A stretch of DNA of 7,952 bases, taken from a bacterium (GTDB taxonomy: Bacteria > Babelota > Babeliae > Babelales > Vermiphilaceae). Of the stretch, positions 1 to 6,172 are shown in pieces. The stretch lies in the NCBI GenBank assembly GCA_030672115.1, contig DAOVGZ010000047.1:1-7952 (forward strand). Reading direction: 5' to 3'. Under the pieces are notes generated by a model. The model did not search any database. It was given only the letters and a program-made list of their open reading frames with translations, and had not been told where the DNA came from. A program made the translations under genes and the position numbers. Each line of letters begins with the position of its first letter. The stretch's first letter is position 1.

Positions 1-695
1 TTTGATTTTTCTGTTTCGGGCAACAAAATTTTTGCAATTAAAATCGAAGCGGGAATACCCATCATACTTGCCGCCAGCAAATCTGTAATCGGCACACCCA
101 TCGCTGCAAACACAACTAAAATTGAACCACTAATGGTTGCCATACCACTAACCATCACCAGCAAAAACTCTGATTGCGTCATTTCGCGCAAATATTCTTT
201 AATCAACAGCGGGGCTTCAGTTTGTCCCAAAAAACTATTTGATATTGCACACAATGTTTCTGCACCAGTTGTCCCCAAAATAGGACGTAATAAAAAACTA
301 ATAGCAGCAACAACACGTTGTACAATTCCAAAGTGAAACAACAAAGCCATAAATGCACCAAAAAAAACAATTGCTGGCAACACCTTAATCGCAAAAATAA
401 ATCCCCACGGACCACTTGGATCTGCCAGACTCCCAAAAACAAAAGATGATCCTGCATCAGCAGCTAAATACAACTGACTTACACCGTAAGCAATTCCTTG
501 CACAATTTTTTGCCCTAACTTAACTTTGAGCATCAAAAAACCAATAAAAAAGTGTAAGCCTAAAGAACTTAAAACAAGTTTAAAATTAATATTAGAACGC
601 TTGCGAGAAAAGAGCCAAGCAATAGAAAGGATAACTAAAATACCAACAAAATTTAAATATCGATTATGCTCAAGCAAATGACTAACCAAAAACAT
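1..695 (-). CDS. Concentrative nucleoside transporter (CNT family), N-terminal part, runs off window
   Basis: This inner-membrane permease imports nucleosides by cation symport. The frame reads without a stop from ATG at 695 to the window edge, giving 231 residues of a family usually near 400, so the C-terminal half is outside. Visible hallmarks are SLADPSGPWGFIFAIKVLP (residues 89-107), the scaffold segment before helical hairpin 1, and GQTEAP (157-162). In the Vibrio cholerae CNT structure the Q-T-E of this motif contacts the nucleoside. The Asn five residues earlier (N153) matches a sodium ligand there. GMATISGS (184-191), a membrane stretch with LLAASMMGIP (206-215), and AKILLPETE (221-229) follow, as in bacterial CNT proteins. 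AAGGAG lies 5 bases before the ATG. The family call is secure; substrate preference and whether the cation is Na+ or H+ cannot be read here. It is transcribed divergently from the 931 gene. Confidence 0.93.
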   Translation of the reverse strand, partial: MFLVSHLLEHNRYLNFVGILVILSIAWLFSRKRSNINFKLVLSSLGLHFFIGFLMLKVKLGQKIVQGIAYGVSQLYLAADAGSSFVFGSLADPSGPWGFIFAIKVLPAIVFFGAFMALLFHFGIVQRVVAAISFLLRPILGTTGAETLCAISNSFLGQTEAPLLIKEYLREMTQSEFLLVMVSGMATISGSILVVFAAMGVPITDLLAASMMGIPASILIAKILLPETEKS

Positions 696-930
696 GCGAA
701 CTCCTTGCAACTAAATCGGTTTATAAAAGTGGAATAAAATATTACCAAACAAGTATAGCGCAAGGTTCCTTTAAACGTGAGCAGGAATATAAAATTATTT
801 TGTGCACTAAAAAAACAAAAATAATCGGTCAGCAAAAGCATATCTATTCAATTTTCTTGTAAAACCCTTTTAAACAAGGCAAACTACGATAAAACAACCA
901 TTTTCAACCATTTATTCAAAGATAGACATT
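696..930. other. Divergent intergenic region between the CNT transporter and the 931 gene
   Basis: These 235 bases contain no gene I can support. On the minus strand TATACT (752-757) is a fair -10 hexamer for the transporter but has no good -35 partner. On the plus strand TACGAT (885-890) is a weak -10 for the 931 gene, also without a convincing -35. Both promoters must lie here because the flanking genes diverge. No operator-like palindrome stands out. Confidence 0.4.
701..706 (-). promoter_or_regulatory. Shine-Dalgarno of the CNT transporter
   Basis: AAGGAG on the minus strand, 5 bases before the ATG at 695. It is the strongest ribosome binding site in the window and fixes the start. Confidence 0.85.
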
Positions 931-1461
931 ATGAAAAAAACAGCACTCCTTTTTTGCACTATTTTTACCTTTAGCACTAACACCATGAATAACAATAAAA
1001 AAATAGCTAAAAAATTTGCAGAAAAAATAAATGTTCAGCACAAAAATAACAATTATAAGTACTACAAATATAAAATATTATTTTTACCCAACCCCGAATC
1101 AATATTGATAACCTTAAAACAAAAAGAAATTATAAAAATTGAATACTCTGCAAAAACAGAGCCAAAAGTTTTAGTTACTATTCACAAAACATGGGGAAGC
1201 TTTGATAGTCTGAAAAATCATCCTTACCTTTTAAATAAAAAAAACGAAATAGAAAAAATATACAAATACGAAAAAAACAAATGGAAAAGCAAAATAATAT
1301 CAAAATCAATACTGCTTCCACAAAATAAAAATTTAGAAATAAATAGTACCTTAGAAACGATAAAAACACAGTTTAAAAAAAATCACGAAAAGAAAATAAA
1401 AGAAAAAAAAATAATCAATTGGGAAGTTAAACGTTACAAAGGCATCAATACGATACAATAA
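931..1461 (+). CDS. Unrecognised exported lysine-rich protein (176 aa)
   Basis: I do not recognise a family. The first 18 or so residues (MKKTALLFCTIFTFSTNT) form a short Sec-type signal peptide: two lysines, then a hydrophobic core. The cleavage point is uncertain, and there is no lipobox. The mature part is strongly basic, with about one residue in five lysine (38 of 176), and is rich in Asn, Ile and Tyr. Short beta-like stretches such as YKILFLP and SILITL occupy its first half. The last 40 residues look like a lysine-rich helix. No enzyme motif or Cys pair is visible in the mature part. Upstream of the ATG there is only a weak AAAGATAG instead of the AAGGA seen at other genes. It points the same way as the 1556 gene, 94 bases apart. 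The opposing charge of that neighbour could suggest a pair, which is speculation. It is a real gene by signal peptide and codon pattern. Confidence 0.75.
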   Translation: MKKTALLFCTIFTFSTNTMNNNKKIAKKFAEKINVQHKNNNYKYYKYKILFLPNPESILITLKQKEIIKIEYSAKTEPKVLVTIHKTWGSFDSLKNHPYLLNKKNEIEKIYKYEKNKWKSKIISKSILLPQNKNLEINSTLETIKTQFKKNHEKKIKEKKIINWEVKRYKGINTIQ

Positions 1462-1472
1462 TATAAATAAAT

Positions 1473-1501
1473 TTAACTAAAAACACCTAAAGTTCTATGC
1501 T
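1473..1501 (+). promoter_or_regulatory. Possible promoter of the 1556 gene
   Basis: TTAACT (1473-1478) and TATGCT (1496-1501) are separated by 17 bases, each matching 4 of 6 consensus positions. The start codon lies 54 bases after the -10. In DNA this AT-rich such a match can occur by chance. Confidence 0.35.
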
Positions 1502-1555
1502 AAAAATAAAGGCCAACTTAAAAAATAGTTTTTTCGTTAATGAAAAAGAATAATA

Positions 1556-2188
1556 ATGAATAAAATTGTATTTTGTATTACTCTTTGGCTATTATCGCCA
1601 CAAATTATAGCAATGGAAAACAACAATAATACTTTTATACAAATATTCATGCGCACTTTTTTTCCATGTTTTTACACAAAAATAAGTACATTTCCTGAAA
1701 AATATTCATTCGAAAAGTCACTGAGCAATGAATCGTTAAGTGATGAAATATTAAATAAATCTGAAAATGATTTCTTAAATATGGAGGATACTTTTAATTC
1801 AATCGATCAAAAAGAAATCAAAACAAATATTCAAAGTAGGAATGATTCATTACTTGATAAAAAATACACAGACTTATTAAATCAATCTGACGATGATTTT
1901 CTTAATATGAAAGACACTTTTGATTCAATAGACCCAGAAGAAATTAAAACAAAAATAAATAACAAAAAAAAAATAAATACTTCTTCTTTTCCAAAAAACT
2001 GGGAACCCATAGAAGAAATTTCAAGTGAATTTTCATCTGAATCTGAAGAAGAAATAAAAGAGAAAGAAATAAGAAAAGTCGAAGAAAACGAAAAAGAACG
2101 AAAAATTAGATTGCAAAAAATTTCATTCCGGCTTGAAAAAGCATACAAAGAAAATAAAACTTTTACTGAAGTTTTAAACGAAGACTAA
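1556..2188 (+). CDS. Unrecognised exported acidic protein with an internal duplication (210 aa)
   Basis: I do not recognise a family. A signal peptide covers residues 1-19 ([19 protein letters not shown], probable cleavage before Met20). Residues 58-92 and 96-134 are two copies of one unit. Both contain a DFLNMxDTFxSID core, at 72-84 and 114-126 and so 42 residues apart, followed by EIKT and a Lys/Asn-rich tail. The second copy carries four extra residues near its start. The unit is acidic, with Ser/Asn/Asp runs. From about 152 to the end the protein becomes a highly charged Glu/Lys/Arg segment that should form a long helix or coiled coil. No catalytic motif is visible. There is no clear Shine-Dalgarno before the ATG, only AAAGAA. 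Its stop codon overlaps that of prfA on the other strand, leaving no room for a terminator between them. Export to the envelope or beyond is likely; function is unknown. Confidence 0.75.
   Translation: MNKIVFCITLWLLSPQIIAMENNNNTFIQIFMRTFFPCFYTKISTFPEKYSFEKSLSNESLSDEILNKSENDFLNMEDTFNSIDQKEIKTNIQSRNDSLLDKKYTDLLNQSDDDFLNMKDTFDSIDPEEIKTKINNKKKINTSSFPKNWEPIEEISSEFSSESEEEIKEKEIRKVEENEKERKIRLQKISFRLEKAYKENKTFTEVLNED
1727..1957 (+). repeat. Two-copy coding repeat within the 1556 gene
   Basis: Copy 1 is at 1727-1831 and copy 2 at 1841-1957, encoding residues 58-92 and 96-134. The cores differ by conservative changes (Asn/Asp, Glu/Asp, Gln/Pro), and the DNA has diverged at many third positions. The duplication is therefore old and kept at protein level rather than a recent slip. 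Confidence 0.8.
2185..2188. other. Overlapping convergent stop codons
   Basis: The bases CTAA serve as TAA of the plus-strand 1556 gene (2186-2188) and, on the other strand, as TAG of prfA (2187-2185). Neither transcript has space for an intrinsic terminator before entering the opposing gene. Confidence 0.9.
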
Positions 2189-3264
2189 CCGCCAAAACGA
2201 TCTAAAATCGATTGATTTTTTCGAGTTTCTCTTTCTTCATTACGAAGAGCTTGAATAATTTCATCCATGTGCCCTTCCATAACAACATCCAGTTTTTTAA
2301 GAGTAAGTCCAACTTGATGATCAGTTACACGGTTTTGTGGATAATTATAAGTTCTAACTTTTTCTGATCGACCACCGGAACCAACCTGACTTTTTCGTAT
2401 TTTACTCATTTCAGCTTGCTGTCTTTCAATATGCGCAACAAGTAAACGTGATTGCAGCCGCTTCATTGCTTTTGCTTTATTTTTATGTTGTGAGCGTTCG
2501 TCCTGACAAGAAACAACAACTCCACTTGGAATATGCGTTATTCTAACAGCAGAATCAGTTGTGTTAACATGCTGACCACCAGCACCACTTGCACGAAACA
2601 CATCAATACGTAAATCGGAAGGAACAATAGTAACATCAACTTCTTTTGCTTCAGGCAACACTGCTACAGTTGCTGTTGATGTATGAATTCTACCAGCACC
2701 TTCAGTTGCGGGAACCCGCTGAACTCTGTGAACTCCAGATTCATATTTTAAGTGACCGTAAACATCTTTGCCTTTGATATGCAAAACAACTTCACGAAAG
2801 CCACCAAGATCTGTAGTGCTTGAACTATCAACTGCCGTTCTCCATCCTTTTGTAAGAGCATAATTGGTGTACATTTTAAGCAAGTCGCCTGCAAACAATG
2901 CTGCTTCTTGCCCACCGGTACCGCCTCGAATTTCTAAAAAGACAGAGCGGTTATCATGTTCATTAGGTGGAAAAAGGAGCTCATCAAGATCCGATTGTTT
3001 CTCTTTGAGGTCTCCCTCAATAGTTACAATTTCTTCTTGATAAAGCTCCAGCATATCTTTGTCTGTATTGGCCTCAAGCATCTGCGTTGTTTCTTCAAAC
3101 GCTTTTTTTAAAGCCTCAACATCATTATATTTTGATAAAAGATTAGAAAGCTGAGACAACTCTTTTTGTATCACATGACGTTTTGAATTATCAAGTGCAG
3201 GATCTGCTAAGGATGAGGTTAATTTTTCATGTCTTTTTTGTAACTGATCCCATTGATTAGCCAT
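2185..3264 (-). CDS. prfA: Peptide chain release factor 1 (RF1)
   Basis: RF1 reads UAA and UAG in the ribosomal A site and triggers hydrolysis of peptidyl-tRNA in the cytoplasm. All parts are present in 359 residues, the normal length. A charged helical domain 1 covers about 1-100. The stop-codon-reading motif Pro-Ala-Thr is at 185-187 within RVPATE, and it distinguishes RF1 from the Ser-Pro-Phe of RF2. The catalytic GGQ is at 229-231 in [16 protein letters not shown], and [13 protein letters not shown] is at 304-316. The Gln of GGQ is normally methylated by PrmC; prmC often follows prfA but is not adjacent here. The ATG is preceded by AAGGA 11 bases away, in the 21-base gap after rpmE, so the two are probably co-transcribed. 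Its own stop is TAG, whereas the other complete genes in the window end in TAA. The stop overlaps that of the convergent 1556 gene. Confidence 0.97.
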   Translation of the reverse strand: MANQWDQLQKRHEKLTSSLADPALDNSKRHVIQKELSQLSNLLSKYNDVEALKKAFEETTQMLEANTDKDMLELYQEEIVTIEGDLKEKQSDLDELLFPPNEHDNRSVFLEIRGGTGGQEAALFAGDLLKMYTNYALTKGWRTAVDSSSTTDLGGFREVVLHIKGKDVYGHLKYESGVHRVQRVPATEGAGRIHTSTATVAVLPEAKEVDVTIVPSDLRIDVFRASGAGGQHVNTTDSAVRITHIPSGVVVSCQDERSQHKNKAKAMKRLQSRLLVAHIERQQAEMSKIRKSQVGSGGRSEKVRTYNYPQNRVTDHQVGLTLKKLDVVMEGHMDEIIQALRNEERETRKNQSILDRFGG

Positions 3265-3285
3265 TGCTCAACTTTTCCTTGTAAG

Positions 3286-3501
3286 TTATTTTTTACCTTT
3301 TTTGAATTTTTTATACTTAGCTTGGAATTTCTCAATTCTACCAGCAGTATCTACAAATTTTTGGTCGCCAGTAAAAAATGGATGACACTTTGAACAAAGT
3401 GTGGTTTTTATTACTTTCGATGTTGAGCTAGTTTGTAACAATGCACCGCAGGTACATGTAGCTGAAACTTCGAATAATTCTGGATGAATACCCTTCTTCA
3501 C
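3286..3501 (-). CDS. rpmE: Ribosomal protein L31, zinc-binding type
   Basis: L31 is a small protein of the 50S subunit that bridges to the 30S subunit head. The 71 residues match the family length and begin MKKGIHPELFEV. Cys16, Cys18, Cys36 and Cys39 (CxC and CSKCHPF) form the zinc ribbon of the C+ form, followed by FFTGDQKFVDTAGRIEKF and a lysine-rich tail. The start codon is GTG (3501-3499). The choice is firm because an in-frame TAA lies four codons upstream and AAGGA sits 6 bases before it. It heads a likely rpmE-prfA operon, an order found in many bacteria, with a promoter at 3572-3600 and a palindrome in the leader. Some bacteria switch between zinc-binding and zinc-free L31 under Zur control. 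Only the zinc-binding form is seen here, and zinc regulation is not shown. Confidence 0.96.
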   Translation of the reverse strand: MKKGIHPELFEVSATCTCGALLQTSSTSKVIKTTLCSKCHPFFTGDQKFVDTAGRIEKFQAKYKKFKKGKK

Positions 3502-3507
3502 AATTGG

Positions 3508-3512
3508 TCCTT
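3508..3512 (-). promoter_or_regulatory. Shine-Dalgarno fixing the GTG start of rpmE
   Basis: AAGGA on the minus strand, 6 bases before GTG at 3501. With the in-frame TAA just upstream it rules out a longer L31. Confidence 0.85.
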
Positions 3513-3521
3513 ATGATTTTG

Positions 3522-3536
3522 AATTGCCAGGCAATT
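3522..3536. promoter_or_regulatory. Perfect 15-base palindrome in the rpmE leader
   Basis: AATTGCC-A-GGCAATT has arms of 7 with a single central base. It lies 20 bases before the rpmE start and downstream of its predicted transcription start, so it would be in the mRNA leader. With one base between the arms it cannot fold fully as an RNA hairpin, which favours a DNA operator for a dimeric repressor. The factor is unknown. In AT-rich DNA the central GCC/GGC makes chance less likely than for a pure A/T palindrome. Confidence 0.45.
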
Positions 3537-3560
3537 ATTTTTCACCTGTTTAATAATCGA

Positions 3561-3576
3561 ATACTACCTATAGTAT
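3561..3576. promoter_or_regulatory. Inverted repeat overlapping the rpmE -10 box
   Basis: ATACTA-CCTA-TAGTAT has arms of 6 and a 4-base spacer, and covers the -10 hexamer (3572-3577) and the likely start of transcription. A protein bound here would block initiation. The arms are A/T-rich, so chance is possible. Confidence 0.35.
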
Positions 3577-3600
3577 CGTAAAAAAAGCGTTTTTTGTAAA
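3572..3600 (-). promoter_or_regulatory. Promoter of the rpmE-prfA operon
   Basis: On the minus strand TTTACA (3600-3595, 5 of 6 consensus) and GATACT (3577-3572, 4 of 6) are exactly 17 bases apart. Transcription would begin near 3565, giving a leader of about 60 bases. Confidence 0.55.
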
Positions 3601-3666
3601 GAAGATCAAATATGGAACACTCTTATCAACAAAGAAAACAAAAATCTTAAAAAAACAAAACTTCCA

Positions 3667-5415
3667 TTATTTTGCCAAAACAGACTCTAGTTCAGCCGTA
3701 ATGCCATTTTTAACTGCTCGTAAAATTTGCTCAATCTTCCTTTTATTACCTTCAAACAAAATACCTTCGTTAGGAGAAAGAATAATTTTAACGTTATGCC
3801 CCTCTATATTAACAACCTTACGCCCTTCACTAATACCAATGGTTGTATTTTTAAATGCAGGCAAAGCTTCTATTCGTCCAACAATAATATTAAACATCTG
3901 TGTTGAGCCTATAACTCTAAAAAGCCCAATATTTAAAATATATTCTCCAGGCTTAACACCCTTTTTTAATCTAGCATCTAAAGCAGAAAACCCTATAGAT
4001 AATAAAACAGGAGCTACAACAGCAGAAAGAACAATAACAACAACCGCAATAACATATACATCATGCGGCAAGACCCGCGATCCATGTAAAATAGTTGCAA
4101 CAACTAATCCAACTTCTCCTCGAGCGGCCATTGAAGAACCAAAAAGGTATCCCTCTAAAATAGACCATCTATTTTGCTTTCTTCTACCAGAAAGGTTACT
4201 AAGTCCTATCGACATAAAGCAGGCAACATGTTTAGAGAAAACAGCCAAGAAAAGCAACAACAGAACAATACCCCATTGCGAAAAACTTAAAATTGTAATA
4301 TCAACCTGAAGCCCAATAGATCCCAAAAAAATCGGTAATAAAACAGCATTAACAAAAGGAGAAATAACTTTTTCTGCCTGATGCCGCTTATCACCCATAC
4401 GATGGAATAACCCTGCAAAATAGGCTCCCGTTATTCCCGAGAGCCCACCAATTAATTCTGCAAAAGAAAAATATAAAAACATTACTCCGTTAGCAACCGG
4501 CGCAATTAAATGATTTAACTTAAATCGTTTAAGCTGTCGAAGTAGCGGCGGAATAATAAAGTAACCGGTAGAAAAAATAACAGCAAATGACACTACCATA
4601 TACAAAAGAGCTTGCCATATTCCACCTGCATGATGACCAACATCAATTCCCTTAATCTCACCAAATGTTCCACCTTGCAAACAAATCAAAAATAAGGACA
4701 ATATGATAACTGCAATAATATCATCGATAACCGCAGCTCCCAATGTCGCCTTAGAAACACGCAAATGCATCTTATTTTTAGAAAAGAACATAGCAATAGG
4801 AATAGAAACACTAGTTGCAGAAAAAACAAGACCCAAAGCGAGCGCTTGTACCACGCTAAATGTTCCATAAAAACCATAAAACATCCCTGCCGCAACCATC
4901 ACAATTGGAACCAATGCACCAAAAAGGCCTGCTGATATTGCAGTTACACCTACATTTAAAATATCTTTTATATCAGTTTCGTGCCCTGCTATCCATAGTA
5001 AATATGGAACTGTAAAGACTGCTGAAAGCAAAAGAATAAAAATAATGAATATATCTGTAGAAGCTAAAGCATAAAGCTGACTGGTCGCCCAATCATATGC
5101 TAAAAAGGGACCAGAAAAAATTGCGAGACTTTTAACCTTTAAAAAAGACGGACCAAGTAAAACTCCTCCTATGATTTGCCCTGCGATAACAGGCAATCTG
5201 AGTGTAAGTTTAAGAAGTTTTCCAACAAAAGTAGTCCACAAAAGTAAAATAGCTAAAAACAATGTACATTTTGCAACAAAATGTGGATTTAAACCTGAAG
5301 CTATTAAAACCCCTCGTGGTATTGTTAAATTCTTAGCTCGAGCCATCATTGGCATATAAATAAATGAAAGGCTAACAACAGAACACCACTTGAACCAACC
5401 CCATACTCTAGACAT
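3667..5415 (-). CDS. CPA2-family cation/proton antiporter
   Basis: This is an integral inner-membrane exchanger of Na+ or K+ for H+, used for pH and ion balance. From ATG at 5415 it has 582 residues. LPVIAGQIIGGVLLGP (74-89) is the family's first-bundle motif. SATSVSIP (199-206) matches the unwound crossing helix. The Asp pair in AAVIDD (231-232) corresponds to the ion-binding aspartates of NapA-type antiporters, and Lys395 in FSKHVACF resembles the NapA lysine that pairs with them. RGEVGLVVA (432-440) is the usual late motif. A tail of about 95 residues follows the last helix. It lacks a GxGxxG Rossmann (RCK/TrkA-N) fold, unlike KefB/KefC, and is of unknown role. The longest frame starts at a TTG (5442) with no ribosome site. 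The chosen ATG has AAAGG 7 bases before it and gives a signal-peptide-like N-terminus ending ARA (residues 25-27). The ion cannot be decided from sequence. Confidence 0.92.
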   Translation of the reverse strand: MSRVWGWFKWCSVVSLSFIYMPMMARAKNLTIPRGVLIASGLNPHFVAKCTLFLAILLLWTTFVGKLLKLTLRLPVIAGQIIGGVLLGPSFLKVKSLAIFSGPFLAYDWATSQLYALASTDIFIIFILLLSAVFTVPYLLWIAGHETDIKDILNVGVTAISAGLFGALVPIVMVAAGMFYGFYGTFSVVQALALGLVFSATSVSIPIAMFFSKNKMHLRVSKATLGAAVIDDIIAVIILSLFLICLQGGTFGEIKGIDVGHHAGGIWQALLYMVVSFAVIFSTGYFIIPPLLRQLKRFKLNHLIAPVANGVMFLYFSFAELIGGLSGITGAYFAGLFHRMGDKRHQAEKVISPFVNAVLLPIFLGSIGLQVDITILSFSQWGIVLLLLFLAVFSKHVACFMSIGLSNLSGRRKQNRWSILEGYLFGSSMAARGEVGLVVATILHGSRVLPHDVYVIAVVVIVLSAVVAPVLLSIGFSALDARLKKGVKPGEYILNIGLFRVIGSTQMFNIIVGRIEALPAFKNTTIGISEGRKVVNIEGHNVKIILSPNEGILFEGNKRKIEQILRAVKNGITAELESVLAK

Positions 5416-5422
5416 ATAACGG

Positions 5423-5427
5423 CCTTT
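5423..5427 (-). promoter_or_regulatory. Shine-Dalgarno that selects the antiporter start
   Basis: AAAGG on the minus strand, 7 bases before ATG at 5415. The alternative in-frame TTG at 5442 has only A/T-rich sequence before it, so the shorter protein is preferred. Confidence 0.65.
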
Positions 5428-5458
5428 CACGATTTCTATCAAATATCTATTTTTAATT

Positions 5459-5486
5459 ATTGTACGCCTGAGATAGATAAAAACAA
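5459..5486 (-). promoter_or_regulatory. Possible promoter of the antiporter gene
   Basis: On the minus strand TTGTTT (5486-5481, 3 of 6) and TACAAT (5464-5459, 5 of 6) are 16 bases apart. Transcription would begin near 5452, about 37 bases before the preferred ATG at 5415. This also puts the in-frame TTG at 5442 only about ten bases from the RNA end, which again favours the ATG. Confidence 0.45.
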
Positions 5487-5556
5487 GATAAAGACTTTAA
5501 ATAGGCTCAAAACAACCTAATCAAAAGGATTTCCTCATACGAAACCAGCCACCCTG

Positions 5557-5587
5557 CTATTTTCAATTTGAATATTATTGAAAATAG
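5557..5587. repeat. Long perfect inverted repeat between divergent genes
   Basis: CTATTTTCAAT (5557-5567) and its exact reverse complement (5577-5587) flank a 9-base spacer: 11 paired bases. On neither strand does a T-run follow, so it is not an ordinary intrinsic terminator. It lies upstream of both the antiporter promoter and the 5678 gene. It could be an operator shared by the divergent genes or a hairpin in an unknown small transcript. Confidence 0.5.
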
Positions 5588-5677
5588 TCTGCCAAAAATG
5601 CAAGACTTAAAGAATGATAAATAATTCAAAAAGAATCTAGTGCCGTAAATAAAAAAATATAAAAAAAGGACAAAACA

Positions 5678-6034
5678 ATGAAAAAATTGCTCATAATCCT
5701 TTCTTTAATTGCATTTCTACCACTTATATCCAAATATGGTGACTATAACTTTTCAAAAAAAACTACTAATGATAAAGAACTATCACTCAAAAACGCATAC
5801 GAAAAAATTATCATACTTAAAAAAAAACAATCCAAAGTTACATCTCTTTTAAAAATATATCTTAAAAAATATCAAGAATTTATTAAAAGCAAGGCTAAAT
5901 ATACCCCTGGAGACTCCATAACAACTATCTTAAAAAACCTTCAGCAATTGATTGCTCTCAAAAAAAGAATAAACAAAAGAATCGCACAACACCTAAGGCT
6001 ATACCCTGAACTTTTAACAAAACCTAAAAATTAA
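5678..6034 (+). CDS. Unrecognised small exported or membrane-anchored lysine-rich protein (118 aa)
   Basis: I do not recognise a family. Residues 1-18 (MKKLLIILSLIAFLPLIS) are a signal peptide or uncleaved anchor with no clear cleavage site. The remainder is basic, with many Lys-Lys and Lys-Lys-Lys runs. It looks mostly helical in two parts: about 34-72 (ELSLKNAYEKIIILKKKQ onward) and 80-110, broken by a KYTPGDS turn at 74-80. Two amphipathic helices of this kind could form a helical hairpin. It has no cysteine and no catalytic motif. AAGGA (5666-5670) stands 7 bases before the ATG. The next gene in the same direction, at 6173, is also an exported helical protein, 138 bases away with its own ribosome site. 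No terminator lies between, so co-transcription is possible. Coding status is supported by the ribosome site and signal sequence. Confidence 0.7.
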   Translation: MKKLLIILSLIAFLPLISKYGDYNFSKKTTNDKELSLKNAYEKIIILKKKQSKVTSLLKIYLKKYQEFIKSKAKYTPGDSITTILKNLQQLIALKKRINKRIAQHLRLYPELLTKPKN

Positions 6035-6095
6035 GCTGGAAATCACCCCTTTTAACATTTTATTTTTTTTAAAAAGTTTCAATATGTAATTTTCC

Positions 6096-6125
6096 TTGCT
6101 TTTCTCCATATAGAAATGCGACAAT
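6096..6125 (+). promoter_or_regulatory. Weak candidate promoter of the 6173 gene
   Basis: TTGCTT (6096-6101, 3 of 6) and GACAAT (6120-6125, 4 of 6) are 18 bases apart, in the 138-base gap before the gene. Read-through from the 5678 gene is an equally good explanation of its expression. Confidence 0.25.
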
Positions 6126-6172
6126 TTAAATAGGAAATAGTTTTCAAATGAAGCTAAAAAAAAAGGAATATC

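Noticed and set aside
203..457. Minus-strand and plus-strand short frames inside 133-457
   Set aside because: They are out-of-frame readings of the CNT transporter, whose correct frame runs from 695 to the window edge.
653..841. 62-codon minus-strand frame upstream of the CNT gene
   Set aside because: It overlaps the transporter start in another frame and covers its promoter region; the product is low-complexity hydrophobic sequence.
1529..1549. TTTTTTC/GAAAAA hairpin before the 1556 gene
   Set aside because: Short stem made almost wholly of A/T pairs; no T-run follows and it is expected often by chance at this base composition.
1882..2148. 88-codon minus-strand frame
   Set aside because: It is antisense to the acidic repeat region, Ser/Phe-rich as expected from complementing Glu/Asp/Lys codons.
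3580..3597. A-run/T-run inverted repeat (AAAAAAA-GCG-TTTTTTT) inside the rpmE promoter spacer
   Set aside because: It could be read as a weak terminator for the antiporter, but it has no GC stem and sits between the -35 and -10 hexamers, so it is better seen as promoter spacer.
3701..4309. 202-codon open frame on the plus strand
   Set aside because: It lies entirely antisense to the antiporter, has no ribosome site or coherent domain, and its composition is that of a reverse reading of membrane-helix codons.
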